A DNA stretch of 64,000 nucleotides from an uncultured Kordia sp. (GTDB lineage Bacteria > Bacteroidota > Bacteroidia > Flavobacteriales > Flavobacteriaceae), in NCBI RefSeq assembly GCF_947489565.1, contig NZ_CANLEA010000006.1:62001-126000 (forward strand), given 5' to 3'. Positions 48,505 to 57,647 of this stretch are shown here, piece by piece (positions within the stretch are counted from its first letter, which is position 1; every line of letters starts with the position of its first letter). The notes beneath the pieces are model-generated. The model saw nothing but the letters and a program-made list of their open reading frames with translations. It was not told where the DNA came from and did not search any database. Position numbers and translations under genes: made by a program.

Positions 48505-50292
48505 ATGACTTTCAATAAACAGCTATTATTTTCTATAGGATTTCTAATGTTATCTCTTTCTTGCTTTGCACAAAACGCACAGCAAACAGATAGCTTGTTG
48601 AAAGTGCTCGAAACTCAAAAGTTACCCAAAAATGAGAAAGCTACTTTGCTGAGAATCATTGCGAATGACCACCCAAATACAGATGAAGGAATCCGTTATG
48701 CAAAACAATCATTGCAAATAGCTATTGAAATTAATGATTTAGTATTGCAAGGAGAAGCATGGGAAGAAATTGGTACTATTGAACAACGATTGGGAAATAA
48801 AAATAATGCCTTAGATGCAACATTTAAGGCATTACATATTTATGATTCGTTAAATCTGAAAGACAAACAAGGAGCATCGTATGCGCAAATTGCGAGTCAT
48901 CATGTGGGAGAGAAAGAATATGATTTGGCAATTATATATTTTCAAAAAGCAGAAAAAATTTTTTCAGAAATTGGAGATGATTTTTATTTAGCTTATGTGC
49001 TTACAAACTTAGGAGAATCCTATCGTTTTGCGGAACAACTGGAAGACGCAACAACATCACTAACAAAAGCTCTGGAGTTAAATAAATCGTTTAAAAATGA
49101 AACCATTGAAAGTTATTCGCTGGGAAATTTAGGAATGGTATATGCTGCAGAAGGTAAATTCGCGAAAGCAAAAATATTTTTGATCAAAGCAATTGCAATT
49201 ACCAATAGATTGGGAGATGTGTATGCTACCTCTATTTTTGTAGCAGCATTAGGAAGTGTTTATGAGAAGGAAGGTGATTTTTCACTTTCAGAAAGTAAAT
49301 ATAATGAAGCCTTTGCAATGGCAAAGAGTGCTGGACTCAAAGAACAAATTAGAGATTTTAGCGCAGTGCTTACAGGTTTTTATGAAGAACAAAACGATTA
49401 TAAAAAAGCCTTAAAATTTCAAAAAGTATATCAGCAGTACCAAGACAGTTTAGTGAATAAAGAAAATATTCAAAAAAACGAACAACTCAAAGCTGATTAT
49501 GAAGTATCGAAACGCGAATCTGAAATTTCACTTTTAAATATTACCAATTCCAATCAAAAAAAGTGGGTTTTCGGATTGATTACCGGACTTTTAGTTGTAT
49601 TGCTTTTGACCTATTTATTATATCGAGGAAATCAAAAAATAAAGAAAACAAACACTATTTTATCCGATCAAAAAGAACTGATTAGCAAACGTGAGCAAGA
49701 AAAAGCGTTGTTGTTGCAGGAACTAAATCATCGTGTGAAGAACAATTTGCAAATGATTTCTAGTTTACTCAATCTGCAAAGTAGAGAGCTCACAGGACAT
49801 CCTGCGCAAGAAGCTATTTTGTCAGGGAAATATAGAGTAGAAGCATTGTCGTTAGTGCATCGTAAACTATACCAAGAAGGGGTAGATACTAAAATTCCAT
49901 TGAAAGATTATATTCAGGAATTGGTGTTAGGATTGTTTGAAGGATATAATGTCAAGTTCTCGCCAAGTTTTGTCATTGCAGATATTAGTATTGGAATTGA
50001 TGTGGCAATTCCGCTTGCGTTAATTATCAATGAAATGGTGATTAATTCCTTAAAATACGCATATCAAGGAGTTGATGAACCATTATTGAAGATTGTCATG
50101 ATGCAGGAAACGACAGAATATTTACACATTCAAGTCATTGACAATGGCGTTGGTTTTACTCAAGATACAAATGAAAAAGACAATTCGTTCGGACTCAAAT
50201 TGATTACTTCTTTAATCCAACAACTAGAAGGAACGATGGAACAAATCAATACGAAAGGAACACATTGGGAAATGAAAATAAAACTTTCCTAA
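48505..50292 (+). CDS. TPR-repeat sensor histidine kinase (HisKA_2 type)
   Basis: A 595-residue protein; start at MTFNKQLLF (48505) is preferred because a signal peptide (ending SCFAQ) begins there. Periplasmic TPR repeats span about 45-330 (for example AYVLTNLGESYRFAEQLEDATTSLTKALELNK). A transmembrane helix (WVFGLITGLLVVLLLTYLLY) leads to the kinase: H-box LLQELNHRVKNNLQMISSLLNLQSREL, N-box ALIINEMVINSLKYAY and G-box VIDNGVGF. TPR kinases of this type signal to LytTR regulators. The partner regulator gene begins 15 bp after it. Confidence 0.92.
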   Translation: MTFNKQLLFSIGFLMLSLSCFAQNAQQTDSLLKVLETQKLPKNEKATLLRIIANDHPNTDEGIRYAKQSLQIAIEINDLVLQGEAWEEIGTIEQRLGNKNNALDATFKALHIYDSLNLKDKQGASYAQIASHHVGEKEYDLAIIYFQKAEKIFSEIGDDFYLAYVLTNLGESYRFAEQLEDATTSLTKALELNKSFKNETIESYSLGNLGMVYAAEGKFAKAKIFLIKAIAITNRLGDVYATSIFVAALGSVYEKEGDFSLSESKYNEAFAMAKSAGLKEQIRDFSAVLTGFYEEQNDYKKALKFQKVYQQYQDSLVNKENIQKNEQLKADYEVSKRESEISLLNITNSNQKKWVFGLITGLLVVLLLTYLLYRGNQKIKKTNTILSDQKELISKREQEKALLLQELNHRVKNNLQMISSLLNLQSRELTGHPAQEAILSGKYRVEALSLVHRKLYQEGVDTKIPLKDYIQELVLGLFEGYNVKFSPSFVIADISIGIDVAIPLALIINEMVINSLKYAYQGVDEPLLKIVMMQETTEYLHIQVIDNGVGFTQDTNEKDNSFGLKLITSLIQQLEGTMEQINTKGTHWEMKIKLS

Positions 50293-50306
50293 ACACACTA
50301 GAAACC

Positions 50307-51068
50307 ATGAGCACTACCATAAAAATTTTAGTCGTAGAAGATGAAATTATCTTAGCGCAAGATATCAGTGGACGATTGACTGATATGCATTACGAAGTTG
50401 TTGGAATTGCACCTTCTGTAGCAAAAGCAGTTGCCATACTTGAAACCAGAAAAGATATCGATATTATAATGATTGATATTATTTTGAAAGGTGATAAAGA
50501 TGGTATTGAATTGGCCAAAATTGTGAATGAAAAGTATCAAATTCCATTCATTTTTTTAACATCACATGCAGATGCTTCATTGGTTGAACGTGCAAAAAAA
50601 GTGCATCCGTATGCATATATTTTAAAACCATTCAACGACAGACAAGTAAAGGTCGCTATTGAACTCGCTTTGATAAATTTTTCAAACAAAACACCAGGGA
50701 AAGATGTGTTTGAAAATAAAGAAACGATTGCCGAAGAATTGCAGGTGTTTCAAATAAAAGACAGTTTATTCCTAAAAAAAAATCAACACTTTGTTCGCGT
50801 GCCTTTGGTAGATATTTTATGTATCAAAGCAGATAATAATTACTGTACAGTGTTCACAAAATCAGAACGTTTTGTATATGCCGTAGTAATGAAAAAAATA
50901 GAATCGCAATTGCCTACCGAAAGCTTTGTGAGAACACATCGAAGTTATATTGTCAACATCAATCAAGTACACGGTTTTGAAGGAAATTTATTGTTTGTAG
51001 GAACACATAAAATTCCGGTAAGCAAATCGCAAAAAGAATATGTATTCAAGCGTTTTAAAACGATTTAA
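50307..51068 (+). CDS. LytTR-family response regulator
   Basis: A 253-residue regulator starting MSTTIKILVVEDE at 50307. Receiver residues E11, D12, D57 (IIMID), T85 (FLTS) and K107 (ILKPF) are all conserved; the LytTR domain is about 160-253 (LVDILCIKADNNYCTVF ... ESFVRTHRSYIVN). It is encoded right after its kinase. Its C-terminal domain is a candidate for binding the 21-bp-spaced repeats in promoters A, B and C. Paralogue of the gene at 1978, which has an imperfect acidic pair. Confidence 0.92.
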   Translation: MSTTIKILVVEDEIILAQDISGRLTDMHYEVVGIAPSVAKAVAILETRKDIDIIMIDIILKGDKDGIELAKIVNEKYQIPFIFLTSHADASLVERAKKVHPYAYILKPFNDRQVKVAIELALINFSNKTPGKDVFENKETIAEELQVFQIKDSLFLKKNQHFVRVPLVDILCIKADNNYCTVFTKSERFVYAVVMKKIESQLPTESFVRTHRSYIVNINQVHGFEGNLLFVGTHKIPVSKSQKEYVFKRFKTI

Positions 51069-51083
51069 AAAAGGGAAACCCAT

Positions 51084-51124
51084 AAAAAAACGCTTGTCAG
51101 CAATGAGCTAACTAGCGTTTTTTT
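51084..51124 (+). terminator. terminator between convergent genes
   Basis: AAAAAAACGCT (51084-51094) and AGCGTTTTTTT (51114-51124) form an 11-bp stem with T/A tracts on both sides, just after the LytTR regulator and in front of the convergent gene 51139-51756. It can work in both directions. Confidence 0.8.
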
Positions 51125-51138
51125 AAATAAAGTAGTAA

Positions 51139-51756
51139 TTACTTTTTATACGTAATTGTTTTTTTAACCATATTGATGACATTGTTGCCTTCGTCGGTAT
51201 GATTTCCGTATTCATCTGGAGAATCTTGAAAAGCAAGAATACGCGTTTTACCATCTTTCATAGGAATTGATAAGAAATCTTGTATCAATCGTTCGCCCAT
51301 TAAATTCACATTAATTCGCTTTCCATACAACTCTCTTCCTCCAAGTTTCATAGATGTTTTTTCTATTTTACAATTTTGTTTTCCATAACGGCCTGCAATT
51401 TCATTAACAAAACTGTCAAAGCTATTTTCTTGTGTAATTTCAAAATACATGATCACAAAATTATTTCCATCAAACATCCAGTTTTTGTATCCGAAATCTT
51501 CTTCATATTCAAATCCTAAATTAGAAGGATAATCAAAAGAAATTGTACCATTACTAAAAGAACGAGAATCTGCAATCTTAACAGAAACTGTCGTACCGTT
51601 TTGTGTAACGATTTCACCTTCTGGAACAGTGTGTTTTTTACCATTAATAGTTATGATTAAACCCGCTTTTGGTTCTTTGGAAGCATCTCTTTGCGCGTGT
51701 GCAAGAAATAAATTCCCAACAAAAAGCAACGAAAATAATGTCAATGAAAGTTTCAT
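51139..51756 (-). CDS. secreted hypothetical protein
   Basis: A 205-residue protein with signal peptide MKLSLTLFSLLFVGNLFLAHA. The mature part is beta-rich; IMYFEITQENSFDSFVNEIAGRYGKQNCKI and ILAFQDSPDEYGNHTDEGNNVINMVKKT suggest a small alpha+beta periplasmic domain. No family recognised. Stands alone between the LytTR terminator and the paralogous pair. Confidence 0.6.
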   Translation of the reverse strand: MKLSLTLFSLLFVGNLFLAHAQRDASKEPKAGLIITINGKKHTVPEGEIVTQNGTTVSVKIADSRSFSNGTISFDYPSNLGFEYEEDFGYKNWMFDGNNFVIMYFEITQENSFDSFVNEIAGRYGKQNCKIEKTSMKLGGRELYGKRINVNLMGERLIQDFLSIPMKDGKTRILAFQDSPDEYGNHTDEGNNVINMVKKTITYKK

Positions 51757-51890
51757 ATATGTATAATTAAGTTGAATGTAAATCTACAATTTTTTACAAA
51801 CTTTAAAAGTGAAATGTCATTCTATTCTATAAATTACGTATGCGATAAGAGCTGTTTTTTGTGTAAAGTTTTAAAGAAGTTGATTAACCT

Positions 51891-52526
51891 TTACAAGGAA
51901 TAATTGAATTTCACAACATTGAATGAATAATCAGATTCATCTATACAATCATGGTCGCAGTTAATTTTGATAAATTTTTCTTTTGTTGCGCCTGTGACAG
52001 TTATATAAGTAAATGTAGTCACAGCTTTTTCTACCATACTGTCATATCCAACAATACAAGTTAAAATACCAAAAGTGTCTCTTTCTGATTGTTTCGATAG
52101 ACATTGTATAACTCTCATATATCTGAAAAGGTACGATTTTAAATATGCTAGTTTATTCATAGAAATTCCAAGAATATCGTAAAAAAAGTGTAGATTCATC
52201 ACGTCAGGAGCGCCAGCATACGCTTTTATTGGATTAAATGAAGCTGTTTGTTCCATCCCTTTTATGGAATTCAAAACTTTAGCCATTTCTTCCTCATTAA
52301 GAAAATAAAGCCCTTGAATAAAACAAGGTTTTTTAGGGATTGTATGTATTGTCTTCTTGATATTAGTAAATACTGTAAGTGCATTTTGAAATGCGCTTAT
52401 AATAATCTTTCTTTCTTTTTCTGTAAGTTCATTAGAGATTGAAGACAACAAAAAATCTTCACTACAAGTATGCAACCATACACCATTTTTAGTTGGAGTG
52501 CTGCAATGAGGTATATTTTTAGTCAT
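51891..52526 (-). CDS. hypothetical protein, paralogue of 52696-53367 (copy 2)
   Basis: A 211-residue protein with no signal peptide. It shares with the next gene N-G-[VT]-W-[LI]-H near the N-terminus, a helical block (ERKIIISAFQNALTVFTNIKKTI), QGLYFLNEEEMAKVLNSIKGMEQT, and a closing S-[YF]-[NS]-x-[NV]. The region corresponding to the hydrophobic centre of the neighbour is here less hydrophobic and has extra Cys (C-D-H-D-C). Function unknown. Confidence 0.6.
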   Translation of the reverse strand: MTKNIPHCSTPTKNGVWLHTCSEDFLLSSISNELTEKERKIIISAFQNALTVFTNIKKTIHTIPKKPCFIQGLYFLNEEEMAKVLNSIKGMEQTASFNPIKAYAGAPDVMNLHFFYDILGISMNKLAYLKSYLFRYMRVIQCLSKQSERDTFGILTCIVGYDSMVEKAVTTFTYITVTGATKEKFIKINCDHDCIDESDYSFNVVKFNYSL

Positions 52527-52613
52527 AGATGTGTTTTTTAATTATGGATAAAATATGAGCTTTTAATACGAGAAATATATTTTGTTTCTGTATTTGCAGA
52601 CGATCAATCAAAA

Positions 52614-52651
52614 ATCAAAACTGAGTGTAAAAAGAAACACCCAATTTTGAT
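52614..52651 (-). terminator. imperfect stem-loop between the paralogous pair
   Basis: ATCAAAA (52614-52620) and TTTTGAT (52645-52651) with inner GTGT/ACAC pairs form a bulged stem 45 bp after the stop of gene 52696-53367. The T tract is short, so confidence is limited. Confidence 0.4.
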
Positions 52652-52695
52652 TTCATGAATGTAAACAGTACTGTTTTGATTTTTGTTTCAATCAA

Positions 52696-53367
52696 TTAAA
52701 CAGGTTCTTGATAAGAATAACCAACTTTTGTATAGTCAACATTATAAGAAAACCTTGTTGTATTGTTCGAACATTTATGCTTAATTAGTACTGCCGCTGA
52801 AGTAGCAGTAGAAACTGCATATACTACAGAAGTCAGTGCAATATTAAGGCCTGGTACCAATGATAAAAGTGTAATGGTTGTCCCAAGATGTTGTGCAGTT
52901 GTATTTCCTGCAGCAGTTGCTTGAGTTGCTGCCATGGCTCTATTTAAATAATCGCGCATTGGATTTACAGTGCCGCCCACGCCAGATAAAATATCATTGA
53001 ATAGTTGAGCATTTGCATCTTGTATTGTTCCGTTGCCAATTAATTGCCTTTTGACCGCATTGGTTTGTGACATACCTGTAATGGTATTTAAAGCTTTAAT
53101 CATGGCTTGAGAATTTGATGTATACAAACCATTGACAACTTCTTCTCCAGAAGTTTCCTTTACAGCTTCCTTTATTTTATTTGGTACTTGTAATGCACGT
53201 ATAAAAGCACTTCGCATAACCTCTTTTTGCTCTTCATTCCAAGAATCAAATCTATAGTAGAAAATATAATCACTTCCTTCACTATGTATCCATGTACCAT
53301 CATTATTGATACCTCGCGTTTCAATAATAATAGGCCTCTGTTCTTTATTGTTTTTAGTAATACTCAT
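52696..53367 (-). CDS. hypothetical protein with hydrophobic Gly/Ala segment (copy 1)
   Basis: A 223-residue protein without signal peptide. Residues 15-110 are hydrophilic and helical with blocks shared with the downstream paralogue (NEEQKEVMRSAFIRALQVPNKIKEAV, VVNGLYTSNSQAMIKALNTITGMSQT). Residues about 165-200 are unusually hydrophobic and small-residue-rich (LGTTITLLSLVPGLNIALTS ... TSAAVL), like helical hairpins of pore-forming or membrane-inserting proteins. The last 25 residues are polar. It could be a membrane-active protein, but there is no homology evidence. Confidence 0.6.
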   Translation of the reverse strand: MSITKNNKEQRPIIIETRGINNDGTWIHSEGSDYIFYYRFDSWNEEQKEVMRSAFIRALQVPNKIKEAVKETSGEEVVNGLYTSNSQAMIKALNTITGMSQTNAVKRQLIGNGTIQDANAQLFNDILSGVGGTVNPMRDYLNRAMAATQATAAGNTTAQHLGTTITLLSLVPGLNIALTSVVYAVSTATSAAVLIKHKCSNNTTRFSYNVDYTKVGYSYQEPV

Positions 53368-53592
53368 TTTAATTAAATTATTTGATTAAAAATTAAATTT
53401 TGAAATTGTTTAAAGAAAATAATACATATGTATTGTTATTTTGTCGACATCTATTTCTTTAACAAGACAAATATAATTCTGTCAAATAAGGTAAGTTTTA
53501 GAATAAATACCTGTATTTTGGGTATAAATACTTGTTTCTAATTCAGAACATTGAAAAATCATAAAAAATTATGATTTGTATAGTAGTATAGT

Positions 53593-54852
53593 TTATGATT
53601 TTCTTTTTAAAGTGCTATTTGTTAGGGTAATACGTTTCCTCTGTAAATGCTCTTTTTCCAGCGAATTTGTAACGGTTTGAAGCGCTAAATCAAGATATTC
53701 AATAGCTTTTTCTATATTTTTTGTGGCGTAATAATAGTCGGAAAGTGTTCCGTAATATAAATAACTGCGTTGTTCCAAGTCACTTGCTTCAAGTTGTTCT
53801 AAATAGTGTTTTGCTTTGTCGAAATCTAGACTTTGCAAACACACAACTGCCATAGTCAATATATGAATCGGAATTGGTTGCATAGCATATAAACATTCAT
53901 ACCAATACAAAATCTTTGTCCAATTGGTATCATCAAAATGTTCGGCACGCAAATGTTCGGCAGCAATAGCAGCTTCATAATGATAGCAAGAATATTCAGG
54001 ATCCAAAACAGCTTTATTCATCATAGTATTTCCGAGTTGGACTAATGGAAAATGCCACAAACTGCGATCTTGTTGTTTTAAATCGAGAATTTCATTAGAA
54101 GAATTTATCTTCGCTTCCAATCGTGCAGAATGAAAACACATCAATGCAAACAATGCATACACAACTGAACTTCGTGTCAATTCGTTTTTAAGCAACATTT
54201 GGCACAAACGCATAGCTTCTCCACACAACTCTTTCCGAATTAATTGTTCTTGTGTGTTGGAATGAAATCCTTCATTAAAAATCAAATACAGAACTTCCAT
54301 AACGCTTTCCAAACGTTGTGGCAATGCTTTTCCTTGCGGAATATGAAATTGAATCGTTCCTTTTTGAATGGTTTTTCGAGCGCGGAATAATCGTTTTTTT
54401 ACCGTTTCTTCTTTGGTCAATAAGGCAGAAGCAATTTCTTTTATGCTAAAACCAGAAACGGTTTTTAAAGCAAAGGAAATTCGATCGCGCGGATCTAAAT
54501 CTGGATGACAGGCCGTAAAAATCATACGTAGTTGTGCATCTTCAATTTCTGCATCTAAGAAAAGTTCGTTAACGGCAATAAAATCGCGACTTTGTTGAAG
54601 ATTTGGAAGTAGATTTTTTTCAGCTTTCAGTTTCCTGAAAATATCTAAGACTCTGTTTTTGGCGGCTTTGGTTAGCCAAGCTTCTGGATTTTCAGGTTGT
54701 TGTTGTCGCCAAGCAACACTCGCTTTTATAAACGTGTCTTGTACTGCATCTTCAATAGTTTCAAGATGCGAAAGTCCAAAAATCCGAGTTAACACAGAGA
54801 CCATTTTTCCACTGTGATAGCGGAACAAATGGTCTATGAGTTTGTTTTCCAT
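53593..54852 (-). CDS. RNA polymerase sigma factor, TPR/DUF6596-containing ECF type
   Basis: A 419-residue protein. Sigma region 2 is in residues 8-75 (HLFRYHSGKMVSVLTRIFGLSHLETIEDAVQDTFIKASVAWRQQ) and region 4 in 115-170 (IFTACHPDLDPRDRISFALKTVSGFSIKEIASALLTKEETVKKRLFRARK). The remaining 250 residues are the long helical domain of the COG4941 sigma factors with LIFNEGFHS, TPR-like at the end. It pairs with a YCII-related gene (1-bp overlap), the usual partner of this ECF group. Confidence 0.9.
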   Translation of the reverse strand: MENKLIDHLFRYHSGKMVSVLTRIFGLSHLETIEDAVQDTFIKASVAWRQQQPENPEAWLTKAAKNRVLDIFRKLKAEKNLLPNLQQSRDFIAVNELFLDAEIEDAQLRMIFTACHPDLDPRDRISFALKTVSGFSIKEIASALLTKEETVKKRLFRARKTIQKGTIQFHIPQGKALPQRLESVMEVLYLIFNEGFHSNTQEQLIRKELCGEAMRLCQMLLKNELTRSSVVYALFALMCFHSARLEAKINSSNEILDLKQQDRSLWHFPLVQLGNTMMNKAVLDPEYSCYHYEAAIAAEHLRAEHFDDTNWTKILYWYECLYAMQPIPIHILTMAVVCLQSLDFDKAKHYLEQLEASDLEQRSYLYYGTLSDYYYATKNIEKAIEYLDLALQTVTNSLEKEHLQRKRITLTNSTLKRKS

Positions 54853-55205
54853 TACTTGTGATCTTCAAAAACAGTTACTTCTCTAATTTCAACTGTTCCT
54901 CCTAAATCGTAATCAGGGAAATCTTGTGCAATTTCTTGTACGGCATCAAAATCTTTGGCAACCACCAAATAATATCCGCCAATAATTTCTTTTACTTCTG
55001 CGGAAGTTAAGTCGGTTACCGTACGATTTTCGCCTACAATACGACGAATTTGTGGATTCAATGCATTTCCACCACGTAGGATTCCTGCTGCTTCCATTTT
55101 ATTTCCCCAAGCAAACCATTTTCCCATACGGTTTTGTAATTCTTCTGGAGAAAGTCCTAAATCAGCGTAATCTGCTCCAACGAAAATCATCATAAATTCT
55201 TTCAT
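54852..55205 (-). CDS. YCII-related protein (DUF1330-like dehydratase fold)
   Basis: A 117-residue protein; start MKEFMMIFVGADYADLGLSPEEL at 55205 is preferred over one 17 codons upstream. It matches YCII-related proteins encoded beside COG4941 sigma factors: GKWFAWGNKMEAAGILRGGNALNPQIRRIVG, VTDLTSAEVKEIIGGYYLVVAKDFDAVQEIAQDFPDYDLGGTVEIREV. The role in sigma-factor control is by association only. Confidence 0.88.
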   Translation of the reverse strand: MKEFMMIFVGADYADLGLSPEELQNRMGKWFAWGNKMEAAGILRGGNALNPQIRRIVGENRTVTDLTSAEVKEIIGGYYLVVAKDFDAVQEIAQDFPDYDLGGTVEIREVTVFEDHK

Positions 55206-55275
55206 AATAGTGTTTTTTATAAGGTTTATATCTCTAAGACGTTTTGCAAAAGACAAAAGAGGACATATTTTTCAA

Positions 55276-55776
55276 TTATTTTTTTTCGGGACTTTGAAAA
55301 GCTTGTGAAACCATCCTTTTTACAACCATTCTATGAAACGGTTTAATGAGATTCATGTAAATTTTACCTTTCTTATTATTGTATTCTACTAAGGTTGTTA
55401 CTTTAATATTGTGCGAAGCTACTTTGGTATTGGAAACAATAGCTCTAAAGTTTAAGTGACTATCATTAGCGCCCAAAATAATTTCGCTTGGCGCGATATC
55501 GTAAATTTTGAAGAACTTGATATAACCGCCAACTTTAAAATCTTCATTATAATCTTCTGGAAGACTTGTTTTCAACCCGAAAAATTGAACAATACTGTTT
55601 CTGATTTTAAACAAAAAAGCAACCCATTTAGGTGTTGTATTAAAGATTTGATTCGTAACTTCTTGAATAGAATGAATGTGATTGGTTGTTGAAAATGTAT
55701 CTGCAAAATCAACTTTTGGAAGCAAATTGGTTGCGTTCTCAGAAATAAAAACAGATTCTTCTTTTACTTTTAACAT
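55276..55776 (-). CDS. DUF2867 family protein (SRPBCC-like)
   Basis: A 166-residue protein. FADTFSTTNHIHSIQEVTNQIFNTTPKWVAFLFKIRNSIVQFFGLKTS, then VGGYIKFFKIYDIAPSEIILGANDSHLNFRAIV and VEYNNKKGKIYMNLIKPFHRMVVKRM are diagnostic of DUF2867, a START-like fold. Cytoplasmic; function unknown. Downstream of the sigma/YCII genes on the same strand. Confidence 0.85.
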   Translation of the reverse strand: MLKVKEESVFISENATNLLPKVDFADTFSTTNHIHSIQEVTNQIFNTTPKWVAFLFKIRNSIVQFFGLKTSLPEDYNEDFKVGGYIKFFKIYDIAPSEIILGANDSHLNFRAIVSNTKVASHNIKVTTLVEYNNKKGKIYMNLIKPFHRMVVKRMVSQAFQSPEKK

Positions 55777-55819
55777 AAGGTGTACATGTTAGCATATTTA
55801 AAGAAACTTAAAGTTACAA

Positions 55820-56515
55820 TTATTCCTTGCGATTTGCATATTTCTCCAAAGCTTTTCTTAGTGTTTTTCCGTCTTCTTTGGTAGCTCTCCAAGAAAACTG
55901 AATATTATTTACTTTACAATAGCGTTCAAAATCTCCGTATACGCGATCATTTTCTTTTCCGTCAAATACTTCGCCAGGTGCATTATCAAAACTTTGTTTG
56001 AGTACTTTTCCATCTTTTAGGAAATATGTTGTTTTAAAACTACGTGCTTTTCTCTTCAAAGCCACATTGATATAATTAGTACCTTCTTCAATTACGACTA
56101 CTTCAGATTCGTTTGCAGAAATCACTTCTTTGATGGTTACTTTAGAACTTAATTCTTTGGCCCAATCTAAGTTTCTTAAAAGCTCAGCTCTATTTTTAAC
56201 TTCTACAATTTCATTTCTAAACGATTCTGTATAATCTTCAACGGCCAAAGAAGTCAATGTCGCCAAATCGTAATTATTTCTGGCTTCCACAAAAGATGCT
56301 ACCAATGCTTCAGAAGTTTCATTTCTTGAATTTGAACTTTCATTTTTTGAGTTTGAAGCGTCTTTTGTCTTTGGTGTACTTTCTGTTTTTGTAGTGCTTT
56401 TTGTTTTTGCAGTATCTTCTGTATTGGTCTTATTCTTTGATTCTGAATTGTTTTCTGCACAAGAAACCATGAGTGAAACACTGAAAACAAAGATTAAAAT
56501 GGATCTGAAATTCAT
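55820..56515 (-). CDS. lipoprotein with NTF2/SnoaL-like domain
   Basis: A 231-residue lipoprotein (VFSVSLMVSCAENN). A Lys/Thr/Ser/Asn repeat-rich linker (about 20-70) precedes an NTF2-like domain (ALVASFVEARNNYDLATLTSLAVEDYTESFRNEIVEVKNRAELLRNLDWAKELSSKVTI). The C-terminal 40 residues contain YGDFERYCKVNNIQFSWRATKEDGKTLRKAL. Periplasmic-facing; ligand unknown. Confidence 0.75.
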   Translation of the reverse strand: MNFRSILIFVFSVSLMVSCAENNSESKNKTNTEDTAKTKSTTKTESTPKTKDASNSKNESSNSRNETSEALVASFVEARNNYDLATLTSLAVEDYTESFRNEIVEVKNRAELLRNLDWAKELSSKVTIKEVISANESEVVVIEEGTNYINVALKRKARSFKTTYFLKDGKVLKQSFDNAPGEVFDGKENDRVYGDFERYCKVNNIQFSWRATKEDGKTLRKALEKYANRKE

Positions 56516-56635
56516 AAAATTTAGTTTAAAAAAATGCGTTTTCTAAAGTAGAAAACTTTGGAAACCTATGCTATAAAAAAGTGAACTAATTTTTAGTTTT
56601 TTGTCAGAAGTTTCTATGAAGATGAAAAACAAGTA

Positions 56636-57415
56636 TTATTTAGAGAGAATCCCTTTTTTCTGAATATATTCTGCCACATCTTTTGCCCAAACTTGATATG
56701 CCAATTCTGAAGGATGTACGCCATCACTAAAAAAATCTTCGGGAGCAGCTGTAAGATTCATACGTTTTACTAAGTCTTCGTACTCCAAATTTTTAGCTCT
56801 GTAATATACATTTTCATAATCGTTTACGACTTTTTCAAGCTCTTTTCCAAGATGCAAGACTAAATTTCCTATGACAAACTTAAAAGAACCTGTAAATGCA
56901 GTAAATTCTTTAATTGGCGGCATGTTGGCAAATACAATCGGTGTTTTTGGATAGGTAGTTCGAATCGTATCAATCAATGCACGAATATCTTTATTCCAAC
57001 GTTTGGGTGTACGAAGTGCAAAACTATCATTTCCGCCAAGTCCAATAACAATTAAATCTACAGGTTGCTGCGTAATTTGAGGAACTATTTTTTGATTTAC
57101 ACATTTTGCAGTATATCCACTTTTAGCATACACTTTCCACGAAATATTTGCTGAGGTTTGTGTTGATAGTTCTTTTGCAAGTGTTCCTGTAAAACCAGTT
57201 TTATTACTAGAAGCACCAACACCTGCAATCGTACTTTCGCCAATGGTAATCAATTGAAAAGAAGTATTACTTTCTGAGATAGACGTACCTTCTAAATCTG
57301 TTGCTTCAGGTAAATCGGGAATGGTTTTTTTAATTTTTTGTCCTTGAAAGTAGAGTATCGGCAATAGAGGAATGGAAACTATCGCGCCAAGCGTATACTT
57401 AATATTCATAATCAT
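56636..57415 (-). CDS. SGNH/GDSL hydrolase (G-E-S variant)
   Basis: A 259-residue enzyme with an N-terminal signal-anchor (YTLGAIVSIPLLPILYF). SGNH blocks: ITIGESTIAGVGASS (Glu where G-D-S is usual), the Gly block, VIGLGGNDSFAL (block III) and FFSDGVHPSELAYQVWA (catalytic D and H). It hydrolyses esters; the Ser nucleophile is retained. Substrate unknown. Divergent from the photorepair operon. Confidence 0.85.
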   Translation of the reverse strand: MIMNIKYTLGAIVSIPLLPILYFQGQKIKKTIPDLPEATDLEGTSISESNTSFQLITIGESTIAGVGASSNKTGFTGTLAKELSTQTSANISWKVYAKSGYTAKCVNQKIVPQITQQPVDLIVIGLGGNDSFALRTPKRWNKDIRALIDTIRTTYPKTPIVFANMPPIKEFTAFTGSFKFVIGNLVLHLGKELEKVVNDYENVYYRAKNLEYEDLVKRMNLTAAPEDFFSDGVHPSELAYQVWAKDVAEYIQKKGILSK

Positions 57416-57460
57416 TTCAAATTAGCATGATAAAGATACAATTTTTGAACTTTAAAATAA

Positions 57461-57496
57461 TTTTGTTTAATGATTTATTATATTTGTTAAACAAAA
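57461..57496 (+). promoter_or_regulatory. inverted repeat around the -7 element of the photorepair operon
   Basis: TTTTGTTTAA (57461-57470) and TTAAACAAAA (57487-57496) are perfect 10-bp arms with a 16-bp spacer. TATATTTG (57479-57486), a perfect TAnnTTTG -7 element, sits in the spacer next to the right arm, 18 bp before ATG 57504. A repressor bound here would block the operon; light- or stress-responsive MerR-type control is a guess. Confidence 0.6.
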
Positions 57497-57503
57497 ATTA
57501 ATT

Positions 57504-57647
57504 ATGAAGAAAAAGCACCTTCCTACAAAGACATGCAAAGTATGTCAACGGCCATTTACTTGGCGTAAAAAATGGGAGCGTGTTTGGGATGAAGTTCAAT
57601 ATTGTAGCGAACGTTGTCGAAGAAATAAAAATAGAAAGAATGACTAA
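57504..57647 (+). CDS. DUF2256 small zinc-ribbon-like protein
   Basis: A 47-residue basic protein: [16 protein letters not shown] ... [10 protein letters not shown], with two CxxC-type pairs as expected for DUF2256, commonly encoded beside photolyases and cryptochromes. Probably binds zinc. Its stop overlaps the DASH cryptochrome start (ATGACTAA, 8 bp), so the two are coupled. Function unknown. Confidence 0.9.
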   Translation: MKKKHLPTKTCKVCQRPFTWRKKWERVWDEVQYCSERCRRNKNRKND

